From contig NZ_JH992923.1 of the NCBI RefSeq assembly GCF_000315425.1, positions 340,459 through 404,458 of the forward strand: a DNA stretch of 64,000 bases. The letters are read 5' to 3'. The stretch is from Massilia timonae CCUG 45783 (GTDB lineage Bacteria; Pseudomonadota; Gammaproteobacteria; Burkholderiales; Burkholderiaceae_D). Shown piece after piece: positions 6,663 through 15,148 of this stretch. Position 1 is the first letter of the stretch. Each line of letters opens with the position of its first letter. The notes beneath the pieces were generated by a model. The model saw only the letters and a list, made by a program, of their open reading frames with translations, did no database searches and was not told the origin of the DNA. Position numbers and translations under genes: made by a program.

Positions 6663-7559
6663 ATGATCGATGTAGACGCCTTGATTGTATTTGCCGCCGT
6701 CATAGATTCCGGCTCGTTCTCGGCCGCCGCCGAACGCCTGGGGCAGACGCCATCGGGAGTCTCGCGCACCATCTCGCGGCTTGAGGATGGCCTTGGCATG
6801 ACGCTGATGCACCGCACGACGCGGCGCCTGCAACTGACCGAAGAAGGCGCCTGGCTGCTCGAGCGCGCCCGCGCCATCCTGCAGGACCTGGCCAATACCG
6901 AGGCCGAGGCGCAGGCGCGCCGGTCGCAGCCTTCGGGCCTGGTGCGGGTCAATGCCTCGACCCCGGCCCTGGACCACCTGCTGGCGCCCCTGCTGCCCGA
7001 TTTCCTGGAGGCGTATCCGCTGGTCCAGCTGGAACTGACCAGCGGCGAAACCTATGTCGACCTGATCGAGGAGCGGGCCGACCTGGCGATCCGCATCGGC
7101 GCGCTGCCCGATTCGACGCTCAATGCGCGGCGCCTGGGCAGCGGCAGGCTGCGGGTGGTGGCGGCGCCAGCCTATATCGACAAGTACGGCGTGCCGCGCG
7201 AGCCGGCCGAGCTGGCGCTGCATCGCAGCGTGGGCTTCACGGCGCCGGCCTCGCTCAACACCTGGCCGCTGCTGCATGCCGGCGGCGAGGGCTGGACCGT
7301 CACGCCGCAGGTGCTGGCCTCGAGCGGCGAGACGGTGCGCCACCTGGCCCTGCACGGGGCAGGCATCGCATCGGTGGGCGAATTCCTGGTGCGCTCGGAC
7401 CTGGCGGCGGGGCGCCTGGCGCCGGTGCTGGAAGAGCACACCCTGCCGTGGACCCAGCCCGTATGGGCGGTGTTCTACAAGCAGGGCGCGCTGGCGCCGC
7501 GGGTGGCGGCGCTGGTGGACTTCCTCGCGCGCAGGCTGGGCGAGGTGCTCGGCACCTAG
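6663..7559 (+). CDS. LysR-family transcriptional regulator
   Basis: 298 aa. The N-terminal winged HTH (1-60) has FAAVIDSGSFSAAAERLG and the recognition helix TPSGVSRTISRLED. A periplasmic-binding-like effector domain follows (about 88-295), with the family blocks VRVNAST, LVQLELTSGE, DLAIRIGALPDS and GAGIASVGEFLV. It is the CrgA/DsdC-like short-linker type common in betaproteobacteria. Divergent from the MFS exporter-dkgB operon (109 bp apart), which is its probable target, as is usual for LysR pairs. The inducer is unknown. Its TAG stop shares CTAG with the stop of the convergent GGDEF/EAL gene. Confidence 0.92.
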   Translation: MIDVDALIVFAAVIDSGSFSAAAERLGQTPSGVSRTISRLEDGLGMTLMHRTTRRLQLTEEGAWLLERARAILQDLANTEAEAQARRSQPSGLVRVNASTPALDHLLAPLLPDFLEAYPLVQLELTSGETYVDLIEERADLAIRIGALPDSTLNARRLGSGRLRVVAAPAYIDKYGVPREPAELALHRSVGFTAPASLNTWPLLHAGGEGWTVTPQVLASSGETVRHLALHGAGIASVGEFLVRSDLAAGRLAPVLEEHTLPWTQPVWAVFYKQGALAPRVAALVDFLARRLGEVLGT

Positions 7560-9868
7560 GCCAGGGAGTCTGCGGCGCCCACCTCGGCGCTTGCGAGGCG
7601 TTCGATCAGGTCCGGCAGCGGCATCGGACGGCAGAACAGGTAGCCCTGCATGCACGGCTGCCCGTGTTCGGCCAGGAAGCGCGCCTGCGCCGAGGTCTCG
7701 ATGCCTTCGGCCACGACCCGCAGGCCGAGCTGGCCCGCCATCGCCAGGATCGATTGCACCAGGGCAGTGCCGTTGCTGTCGTCGGGCATGTCGCGGATAA
7801 AGCCCTTGTCGATCTTGAGTTCGTACAGCGGCATCTTGCGCAGGTAGGCCAGGTTCGAGTAGCCGGTGCCGAAGTCGTCGATCGAGAAGCGGATTCCCAT
7901 GTGCGCCAGTTCCTGCATGCGGCTTACCGTGTCGTCGATGTCATCCACCAGCAGGCCTTCGGTCACTTCGAAGATCAGCTGCCGCGGCGGCACGCCCGTC
8001 TCCTGGACCACCGCGCGCACCATGGCGACGAAATCGGGCTGGCGGAACTGGCGCGGACTGACGTTGATCGACAGCGGCAGCGCATGGCCGGCGCGTTCCA
8101 GCTCGCGCCAGGCCAGGCAGGCGTGGCGCAGGACCCAGGCGCCGAGCGGCACGATCAGGCCGGTTTCTTCGGCGACCGGGATGAAGACATCGGGCGGCAC
8201 CAGCACGCCGTCCGCGCGGCGCCAGCGCAGCAGCACCTCGGCGCCGACCGGCGCGCCGGCGGGGTCGACCTGCAGCTGCAGGTGCAGCGCCAGTTCGTTG
8301 CGCGCCAGCGCATCGGCCAGGTCGCGCTCGAGCGTCAGCACGTTCTCGGCCGCCGCCAGCATCGTGGTCTCGAACAGCGCGACGCCGTTGCGACCGGCCG
8401 CCTTGGCGTGGTACATCGCGGTATCGGCTTCGCGCAGCAGGTCGTGCATGGTCTGACCCAGGCGCAGCGGCAGTGCGACGCCGATGCTGCCCGATGAATG
8501 GTAGACCTGGTTGTCGATCATGGCCGGACGGCGCAGCGCCTTGCCGACCTTTTGCGCCAGCTCCTGGGCGGCGGCGGTGGCGGACGCGCCGTCGCTGCCG
8601 AGATTCGCGGCCAGGATGACGAATTCATCGCCGCCGAGGCGGGCCACGGTGTCTCCTTCGCGCACCGCGTCGACCAGGTGGGCGGCGACGTGCTTGAGCA
8701 GGGCGTCGCCGGTGGCATGGCCGCGCGCATCGTTCACGCTCTTGAAATTATCGAGGTCGATGTACAGCACCGCGCCGAGGCCGCGGCCCGCGTGCGCCCC
8801 CTCCACCATCGCGTGCAGGCGCTCCATCAGCAGGCGCCGGTTCGGCAGGCCGGTGAGCACGTCGAAGAAGGCCAGCTGCTCGATCGCGTCGGCCGAGCGG
8901 CGGCGCTCGGTGATGTCGCGTCCCACCACCACCAGGTGCGTGATCGGCCCGCCTTCGCCGGCGAACGGCACCATCTCGATTTCGACCCAGCACGGCTCGC
9001 CCGTCTTCGAATAGTTCACCAGCTCGGCCGATACCGGCTCGCGCTTGCCCATGGCCTCGACGATGCGCGCCACCACCGCCGGATCGGTGTCGGGGCCGTG
9101 CAGCATGCGCATGCTGCGCCCGACGATCTCGTCGGCGCGGTAGCCGCTGCGGCGCTCGAAGGCCCGGTTGGCGAAGATGACGGGCTGGATGGCGCCGGGG
9201 CGCTCATCCACCTTGACGATCAATACCATCTCGTTGAGGCCGGCCAGCGCGGCGGAAGTCAGCCGCAGTTCGCCGTTCATCGCGCGCAGCAGGCTTTGCC
9301 CTTCTTCCAGCGAGGCGGCGGAGGTGCGCACGTCGTTCAGCGAGCCGGCCAGGCCCTTGAGCAGGGTGCCGCAGCTCAGGGTGATCAGGCCGCCCACGCA
9401 GGTGAAGTTCAGGGTCAGGATCAGCACGCTGGGCAGCGAGTCGTGCGCATAGTGGCCGACCGGGATGTCGGTTTGTCCCGTCAGGCCGAGCACCATGAGC
9501 GTGGCGGCGCTGAGCGCGAGTCCGGAGATCGCCGGTCGTGTGCCCAGCAGGACCGCGGCCAGCGCAGGCGCCGCCAGCAGGTAGAACAGGCCGATCGCGC
9601 CGGCCGCGAGCATCGAGCCGACACCCACGATGTACAGCATGGCCAGGAAGTTCAGGACGCGGGTCCGGTAGGCCAGATGGTCCATGCGCCAGATCGCCAG
9701 GATCCACGCCAGCGCGGCGGTATCCATCAGGGCCACCGCCGGCACATTCCTGTAGACCGCCAGCGCCGCGCTTGGCACCGCCGCGATCAGTGCCAGCACC
9801 AGGACGACGGACATCAATGACGTGAAAACACGTGCGCGCCACTGCGCGACATCGTCGTGAGCCAGCAT
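7556..9868 (-). CDS. Membrane PAS-GGDEF-EAL protein (c-di-GMP turnover)
   Basis: 770 aa from ATG 9868 (MLAHDDVAQW); an upstream frame exists but is not protein-like. About five to six membrane helices (15-190) come first, then a short helix. A PAS domain follows (about 210-330, ending VVGRDITERRR), then GGDEF (about 335-500, intact RLGGDEF) and EAL (about 515-760). The EAL domain has an EVLLRW motif, NVSPRQF, EVTEGLL, DDFGTGYSNLAYLRKMPL, and the K and E metal/catalytic residues. Both the cyclase and phosphodiesterase signatures look intact; the net direction cannot be told. No adjacent effector. No strong Shine-Dalgarno, so the start is moderately certain. Confidence 0.9.
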   Translation of the reverse strand: MLAHDDVAQWRARVFTSLMSVVLVLALIAAVPSAALAVYRNVPAVALMDTAALAWILAIWRMDHLAYRTRVLNFLAMLYIVGVGSMLAAGAIGLFYLLAAPALAAVLLGTRPAISGLALSAATLMVLGLTGQTDIPVGHYAHDSLPSVLILTLNFTCVGGLITLSCGTLLKGLAGSLNDVRTSAASLEEGQSLLRAMNGELRLTSAALAGLNEMVLIVKVDERPGAIQPVIFANRAFERRSGYRADEIVGRSMRMLHGPDTDPAVVARIVEAMGKREPVSAELVNYSKTGEPCWVEIEMVPFAGEGGPITHLVVVGRDITERRRSADAIEQLAFFDVLTGLPNRRLLMERLHAMVEGAHAGRGLGAVLYIDLDNFKSVNDARGHATGDALLKHVAAHLVDAVREGDTVARLGGDEFVILAANLGSDGASATAAAQELAQKVGKALRRPAMIDNQVYHSSGSIGVALPLRLGQTMHDLLREADTAMYHAKAAGRNGVALFETTMLAAAENVLTLERDLADALARNELALHLQLQVDPAGAPVGAEVLLRWRRADGVLVPPDVFIPVAEETGLIVPLGAWVLRHACLAWRELERAGHALPLSINVSPRQFRQPDFVAMVRAVVQETGVPPRQLIFEVTEGLLVDDIDDTVSRMQELAHMGIRFSIDDFGTGYSNLAYLRKMPLYELKIDKGFIRDMPDDSNGTALVQSILAMAGQLGLRVVAEGIETSAQARFLAEHGQPCMQGYLFCRPMPLPDLIERLASAEVGAADSLA

Positions 9869-10057
9869 GATAATTTCGCTTGAGAGGAGGGGATTGTATT
9901 TAGACAATAGAAATTGTCTCAAGGAAATAGCATACCAGCTCTGCCGGTTTCGGGCCGTTCGATTGAAACGGCGTGCTGTCGGGCGCTGGTGGGCGGCGCG
10001 ATCCGACACGCATGGGCGGCGCTGCCGCGAGCGGCTGCCGCCCATGCCGTGCCAGGG

Positions 10058-12553
10058 TCAGAACGCGTAGGTCGCGCGCCCGTAGATATAGCGTCCCGAA
10101 CGCCCGAACGGCGCATAGGTCGAGAACGGCGTATTGCCCGTGGTGTTGAGCGACGGCGGCAGCGTTTCCGGATACTGGTCGAAGACATTGTCCGCGCCCA
10201 GGGCCAGGGTCAGCTTGGGCGTGACGGCGTAGCGTCCCTCCAGGTCGACCACGGTCTTGGCGCCGAGCTCGAAGTCGAAGGCCGCCGTGGTGCCCGGCGA
10301 CAGCACCTCGCCATAGCGCGTGGCGCGCAGGGTCGCGCCCCACGGGCCCAGCTTCCAGTTGACGTTGGCGCTGATCTTGTTCTTCGGCTGGCCCTTCTCG
10401 AGCGAGAGCACGTTGACGCGGTCGAACAGGACTGGCGATGGGCTCAGGCTCGACAGCTGCTCGGTCACCGGCACCTTGGTCACCTCGGTGTCGGTGAAGT
10501 TGCCGGCCAGCGTGAAGTCGAAGCGGCCCGCCGCGCCGGCGTTGTGCGCCCAGTTGACCACCACGTCCACACCCTTGGTCGTGGTGTCGACGCCGTTGAT
10601 GAAGAAGCGCCCGCCGCCCACGCCGATGAAGCCCTGGCTGGCGATGTAGTCGCGCACATTGGCCTGGGTGAGGTTCTCGGACAGGATGATGCGGTCGTCG
10701 ATGTCGATGCGGTAGGCGTCGACCGTCACGCTCACGCCGCCCAGGCGCAGCACGGCGCCGAGCGAGGCGTTGACCGATTCCTCGGCGTCCAGCGGCTTGG
10801 CGCCGAGGGCCACCGCCACCGGGTCGGACGGCTTGAAGGTCGTGATCTCGTAGGGGATGCCGTTGATGAAGTTGGTGGACGTCGCGGTGAAGTGCTGCTG
10901 CTGTGGCGACGGCGCGCGGAAGCCGTTCTGGATCGCGCCGCGCAGCGCGAACGCCTTGTTGAAATCGTAGCGCAGCGCCAGCTTGCCGGCCACGCTGTTG
11001 CCGAAGTCCGAATATTTTTCGGCGCGCACCGCGGCCGATGCAAGGAGCTCGGGCGTGACGTTCGCTTCGAGGTCGATGAAGGCGCCAACCGCGTTGCGGT
11101 GGGCGTCGACCTCGTTGGCCGGGCGGAAGCCCGGGAACACCTGGGCGCCCGGCGCGGCCGGCGTCCCGTTGGGCAGCACCTCGCCGCCATAGCTCCACGA
11201 CTGCTCTTCGCCGGCGAACAGCTCATAGCCTTCGCGGCGCGCCTCCACGCCCACCGCCACGTTCAGCGGCGACGACAGCGACGCCAGCTCGATGCTGCGC
11301 ACGCCGGTCAGGTTGAACACGGCCTGGTCGTACGAATAACCGCCGGCGTAGAACTCGGTCTTGCTGGTCGGTCCCAGCGAGCGGTTCAGGGTGTTCTCGA
11401 TCGTGTACTCCATCTTGTTCTTGCCGTAGCCGAGCGAGGCGTCCATGTCCCACTGGCCCGCTTGCCACGTCACGCCGCCCGTCATCGAGAAGTCCTTGAC
11501 GGTGGGGGAGATCAGCGGCAGGAAGCCGTCCGGATAGATCGACAGGATGTTGCGGGCGTCCTGCGGCGGGCGGAAGTAGCCGGACGAGGTGGCGTCGCGG
11601 TCCTGGTAGCTCGCCCAGCCATAGACCTTGACGCCGCCGCCAAGGTTGTTGCCGGCGTTGGCGAACAAGGTGGCCTGGTCGAGGTCAGGTTCGCCGGTCC
11701 AGGCGTTGAAGCGGTCGATCGTGTTCTCGCGCGGGTCGAAGGCGCCGTTCACGCGCGGGTACTGCTGGCGCATGTCGTAGCCGCCACGCTCGGTGCGGTT
11801 CTGGTCGCGGTACTCGGCGGCCACGGTCAGGAAGCCGGATTCGCCCAGGGCCAGGCCCTTCCACAGGCTGACGGTGGCGGTCTGGCCGTCGGTGCGCTTG
11901 CGCGAATCCGGACCGCTCCAGGTACCGCCGGCGGGCGCCACATCGTTCCACAGATCGTACTCGGACTTGCGCGCGCCATAGGTGACGCTCGCTTCGCCGC
12001 CATCGCGGTCGGTGCGCAGGCGCATATTAACCACGCCCGAGATCGCGTCCGAGCCATATTGCGCCGCAGCGCCGTCGCGCAGCACCTCGACCGATTTCAC
12101 GATCGCGGTCGGGATCGTGTTGAGGTCGACCGCCGCCGAACCGCGGCCGATCGAACCGTTGACGTTGACCAGCGACGAGGCGTGACGGCGCTTGGAGTTG
12201 ACCAGCACCAGGGTCTGGTCGGGCGCCATGCCGCGCAGGGTGGCGGGACGGATGGTGTCGGTGCCGTCGGTCAGCGAGGGCCGCGGAAAGTTCAGCGAGG
12301 GCAGGGCCATCGACAGCGCCTGGTTCATCTCGGTGCTGCCGGCATTCTTGAGGGTGTCGGACGAGATGATGTCGACCGGCGCGGCGGTGTCGAGCGCGGT
12401 GCGGTTGGCGACGCGGGTGCCGGTGACCACGACCGTGGCGGCATTGGTGGCCGACTCGGCCTGTGGTGTGGCCTCCTGGGCATGGGCGGCGCCTGCGCAC
12501 AGCGCGGCGATGGCGAGAGCGAGTGCTGTTTTTTCCGTCCTGGCTTTCTGCAT
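10058..12553 (-). CDS. TonB-dependent outer-membrane receptor
   Basis: 831 aa with signal peptide MQKARTEKTALALAIAALCAGAAHA. The mature N-terminus has VVVTGTRVANRT (TonB-box region). The plug domain (about 50-165) contains LRGMAPDQTLVLVNSKRR and SVEVLRDGAAAQYGSDAISGV. A 22-strand barrel ends in YIYGRATYAF with the terminal Phe needed by BamA. Start ATG 12553 has AAGGAAT upstream. It resembles the broad 'TonB-dependent receptor plug' group without siderophore-specific marks, so the substrate is open. Divergent from a secreted serine hydrolase with 292 bp between starts, which may point to peptide or ester uptake. Confidence 0.9.
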   Translation of the reverse strand: MQKARTEKTALALAIAALCAGAAHAQEATPQAESATNAATVVVTGTRVANRTALDTAAPVDIISSDTLKNAGSTEMNQALSMALPSLNFPRPSLTDGTDTIRPATLRGMAPDQTLVLVNSKRRHASSLVNVNGSIGRGSAAVDLNTIPTAIVKSVEVLRDGAAAQYGSDAISGVVNMRLRTDRDGGEASVTYGARKSEYDLWNDVAPAGGTWSGPDSRKRTDGQTATVSLWKGLALGESGFLTVAAEYRDQNRTERGGYDMRQQYPRVNGAFDPRENTIDRFNAWTGEPDLDQATLFANAGNNLGGGVKVYGWASYQDRDATSSGYFRPPQDARNILSIYPDGFLPLISPTVKDFSMTGGVTWQAGQWDMDASLGYGKNKMEYTIENTLNRSLGPTSKTEFYAGGYSYDQAVFNLTGVRSIELASLSSPLNVAVGVEARREGYELFAGEEQSWSYGGEVLPNGTPAAPGAQVFPGFRPANEVDAHRNAVGAFIDLEANVTPELLASAAVRAEKYSDFGNSVAGKLALRYDFNKAFALRGAIQNGFRAPSPQQQHFTATSTNFINGIPYEITTFKPSDPVAVALGAKPLDAEESVNASLGAVLRLGGVSVTVDAYRIDIDDRIILSENLTQANVRDYIASQGFIGVGGGRFFINGVDTTTKGVDVVVNWAHNAGAAGRFDFTLAGNFTDTEVTKVPVTEQLSSLSPSPVLFDRVNVLSLEKGQPKNKISANVNWKLGPWGATLRATRYGEVLSPGTTAAFDFELGAKTVVDLEGRYAVTPKLTLALGADNVFDQYPETLPPSLNTTGNTPFSTYAPFGRSGRYIYGRATYAF

Positions 12554-12783
12554 GGTGCTGATTCCTTTTTTTTCTACGGCGGTGGTCCTGGGAAAGGGCG
12601 AGGCGGTTGCCTCTGGTCCATACTGCGCAGCACCATTCATGGTGTCAATTCGTTAAAACCGCCGCCGTGCATCTTTACAACAATTATCGAAATGTCAGGT
12701 CTATGTAAGAACATGTGAAGCGCATAAGCAACGCTCATGCGGTGCGCATGAATTTATCTCCCTGTAAGAATTTTGCTATTGCA

Positions 12784-12830
12784 TAGCATTCTTAAATGCT
12801 ACTGTTGGGAAGTAATTGATTCCATTACTT
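12784..12830. promoter_or_regulatory. Two adjacent palindromes before the serine hydrolase gene
   Basis: TAGCATT-CTTA-AATGCTA spans 12784-12801. AAGTAAT-N7-ATTACTT spans 12810-12830, ending 15 bp before the ATG at 12846. Both are perfect in their arms and AT-rich in an otherwise GC-rich genome, so they are plausible operators or a promoter-proximal control region for this divergent pair. Confidence 0.45.
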
Positions 12831-12845
12831 GACCGGGGATATCCT

Positions 12846-14207
12846 ATGCGTTTGTGGACACCGCTTGCCGTTTTGCTCCTCCTTGCCTCGTCATGGGGCC
12901 GCGCCGATCCCATCGATGACTTCATCAAGGCGGAAATGCAGCGCAGCCAGACGCCTGGCCTGAGCCTGGCGATCGTGCGTGATGGGAAGATCGTCCGCGA
13001 GCAGGCATACGGCCTGGCGAACCTCGAACACCAGGTGCCGGTCAAGCCAGCGACGTTGTTTCAGGCCGCGTCGATCGGCAAGCAGTTCACGGCCGCGCTG
13101 GTCATGCTGCTGGTCGAGGATGGCAAGCTCGGGCTCGACGACCCGGTCGCGCGCCACTTGCCGAACACGCCGCCGGCCTGGAAGGACGTCACCGTGCGCC
13201 ACCTGCTGACGCATACCTCGGGCCTGGCCGACCCGGGCGACAAAATCGACTTGCGCAAGGATTACACGGACGACGAAATGATCGCGATCGCCGGCGCGCT
13301 GCCGCTGGATTTCCAGCCGGGTGAAGACTGGGCATACAGCAACGTCGGCTACCAGCTGCTCGGTTACCTGTGCACGAAGGTCGGCGGCAAGTTCTATGGT
13401 GACCAGCTGCGCGAGCGGATCTTCGCGCCGCTGGGCATGTCGGCGCGCGTGATCAGCGAGCGCGATATCGTGCCGCATCGTGCGGCTGGCTACGAGCTGG
13501 TGGACGGGCAGGTCAAGAACCAGGAATGGGTATCGCCGACGATGAACGCCACCGCCGACGGCAGCCTGTACGTGACGGCGCACGACCTGGCCCTGTGGGA
13601 CCTGGCGCTGTATGGCGACAAGCCTTTGACCGCGCGCATCCGCCAGGCCAGCTGGACGCCGGTCACCCTCAAGAACGGGAGCACCCGGCCATATGGCTTC
13701 GGCTGGAGCCTGGAACCGGTCAACGGCCACCGGCGCGTCTGGCACAACGGCCGCTGGCAGGGCTTTCGCAGCGTGATCCACCGCTTCGTCGACTACCGGC
13801 TGGCCGTGATCGTGCTGGCCAATTCGACCTCGGCGCCGGTGGAAAAGATCGGCAACCAGGTCGCCCGCATGGTCTTGCCGGCCCTGGTGCAGCATCCGAT
13901 CGCCGACACCGAGCCTGCAGCCACCGCGCGCGCGAAAGAGATCCTGGCTTATTTCGAGCGCGGTGAGCAGCCACCCGGGCTGTCGGCATCGGCCAGGGAA
14001 TTCTTCTCGCCCCAGTTCATGGGCTGGGTGCGGGCGGACATGCGGGACTTCGGCAAGCTGTCCGAGGTACAGCCGATGGAACGCGGCGAGAAGAACGGCA
14101 AGCGCCTGTATGTCTACCGCGCGCGCTTCGCGCATGACGACGTCACGATGAAGTTCTCGCTCAACAAGGCCGGCGAGATCGAGAATGTCGAGCTGTTGCC
14201 GGAGTGA
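12846..14207 (+). CDS. Secreted serine hydrolase, beta-lactamase/penicillin-binding family (class C type)
   Basis: 453 aa with signal peptide MRLWTPLAVLLLLASSWGRA, hence periplasmic. The beta-lactamase-like domain carries S76-x-x-K79 (AASIGKQFT), Y164-S-N (AYSNVGYQ) and an H300-N-G element (VWHNGRWQGF) standing for the KTG triad. The C-terminal ~100 residues form a small lipocalin-like or DUF3471-like extension ending EIENVELLPE. Such proteins are esterases, D-aminopeptidases or peptidases rather than antibiotic resistance enzymes in most cases. Start 12846 was chosen for the signal peptide and GGGGAT. Divergent from the TonB receptor. Confidence 0.88.
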   Translation: MRLWTPLAVLLLLASSWGRADPIDDFIKAEMQRSQTPGLSLAIVRDGKIVREQAYGLANLEHQVPVKPATLFQAASIGKQFTAALVMLLVEDGKLGLDDPVARHLPNTPPAWKDVTVRHLLTHTSGLADPGDKIDLRKDYTDDEMIAIAGALPLDFQPGEDWAYSNVGYQLLGYLCTKVGGKFYGDQLRERIFAPLGMSARVISERDIVPHRAAGYELVDGQVKNQEWVSPTMNATADGSLYVTAHDLALWDLALYGDKPLTARIRQASWTPVTLKNGSTRPYGFGWSLEPVNGHRRVWHNGRWQGFRSVIHRFVDYRLAVIVLANSTSAPVEKIGNQVARMVLPALVQHPIADTEPAATARAKEILAYFERGEQPPGLSASAREFFSPQFMGWVRADMRDFGKLSEVQPMERGEKNGKRLYVYRARFAHDDVTMKFSLNKAGEIENVELLPE

Positions 14208-14256
14208 CGTATAGTCCTGGTGGTAGCCTACGAATCTTCACACTGGCAGAGGCAAG

Positions 14257-15147
14257 ATGACAGCACTGTTCCCGGATTTCCGCGCCTTGCGGGTCGAAGT
14301 CGACCCACTGGTCACTATCAATGGCATCGTCGGCGGCGAGGGTCCGCCCTTGCTGCTCCTGCACGGCCACCCGCAAACCCACGCGATCTGGCACAAGGTC
14401 GCGCCCCGGCTTGCCGAGCGTTTCACGGTGGTCGCCTGCGACCTGCGCGGCTATGGCGACTCGAGCAAGCCGCAAGGGGCGCTTGATCACGCCAACTACA
14501 GCAAGCGCACGATGGCGCTCGATGCGCTGGCCGTCATGCGTTCGTTGGGCTTCGAAACCTTCAAGGTGCTGGCCCACGATCGCGGCGCGCGCGTGGCGCA
14601 CCGGCTGGCGCTGGACCATCCACAGGCAGTCGAGCGGATGGCCTTGCTGGATATCGCGCCGACCCTGGCGATGTACGAACAGACCTCGGAAGCGTTCGCG
14701 CGCGCCTACTGGCACTGGTTCTTCCTGATCCAGCCGGCGCCCATGCCCGAGCGCCTGATCGAGTCCGACCCGGCCGCCTACGTGCGCGACGTGATGGGCA
14801 AGCGCAGCGCCGGCCTGGCGCCGTTCGATCCGCGCGCGCTGCGCGAATACCAGCGCTGCCTGGCGTTGCCGGGCGCGGCGCACGGCATCTGCGAGGATTA
14901 CCGCGCCGCCGCCGGCATCGACCTCGAACACGACCGGTTTGATCGATCCGCAGGCCGCAAGCTCACGATGCCGCTGTTGGCATTGTGGGGAGAGCAGGGC
15001 GTGGTCGGGCGCTGCTTCGAGCCGCTCGAGGAGTGGAAACTGGTGGCGGACGACGTGCAGGGCGGGGCGCTGCCCTGCGGTCACTACATCGCGGAAGAAG
15101 CGCCCGAGCTGCTGCTAGGGCGCGTGCTGCCGTTCCTCGGGGAGTGA
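14257..15147 (+). CDS. Alpha/beta hydrolase, fluoroacetate (haloacetate) dehalogenase-like
   Basis: 296 aa, colinear with fluoroacetate dehalogenases. It has LLLLHGHPQTHAIWHKVAP (oxyanion region), nucleophile D108 within AHDRGAR (the two Arg bind the carboxylate), the YWHWFF His-Trp pair of the halide pocket, CEDYRA with the Tyr, and catalytic His in CGHYIAEEAPE. All residues I know from the Rhodopseudomonas and Burkholderia enzymes are visible. It would hydrolyse the carbon-halogen bond of haloacetates in the cytoplasm. Epoxide hydrolase or esterase activity is the alternative. Starts 49 bp after the serine hydrolase, possibly co-transcribed, and ends 1 bp before a convergent kinase gene. 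Confidence 0.82.
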   Translation: MTALFPDFRALRVEVDPLVTINGIVGGEGPPLLLLHGHPQTHAIWHKVAPRLAERFTVVACDLRGYGDSSKPQGALDHANYSKRTMALDALAVMRSLGFETFKVLAHDRGARVAHRLALDHPQAVERMALLDIAPTLAMYEQTSEAFARAYWHWFFLIQPAPMPERLIESDPAAYVRDVMGKRSAGLAPFDPRALREYQRCLALPGAAHGICEDYRAAAGIDLEHDRFDRSAGRKLTMPLLALWGEQGVVGRCFEPLEEWKLVADDVQGGALPCGHYIAEEAPELLLGRVLPFLGE

Positions 15148-15148
15148 C

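Noticed and set aside
9914..12718. 934-codon plus-strand frame opposite the TonB receptor
   Set aside because: The minus-strand frame has a signal peptide, plug and barrel; the plus frame has none and a composition typical of antisense shadows.
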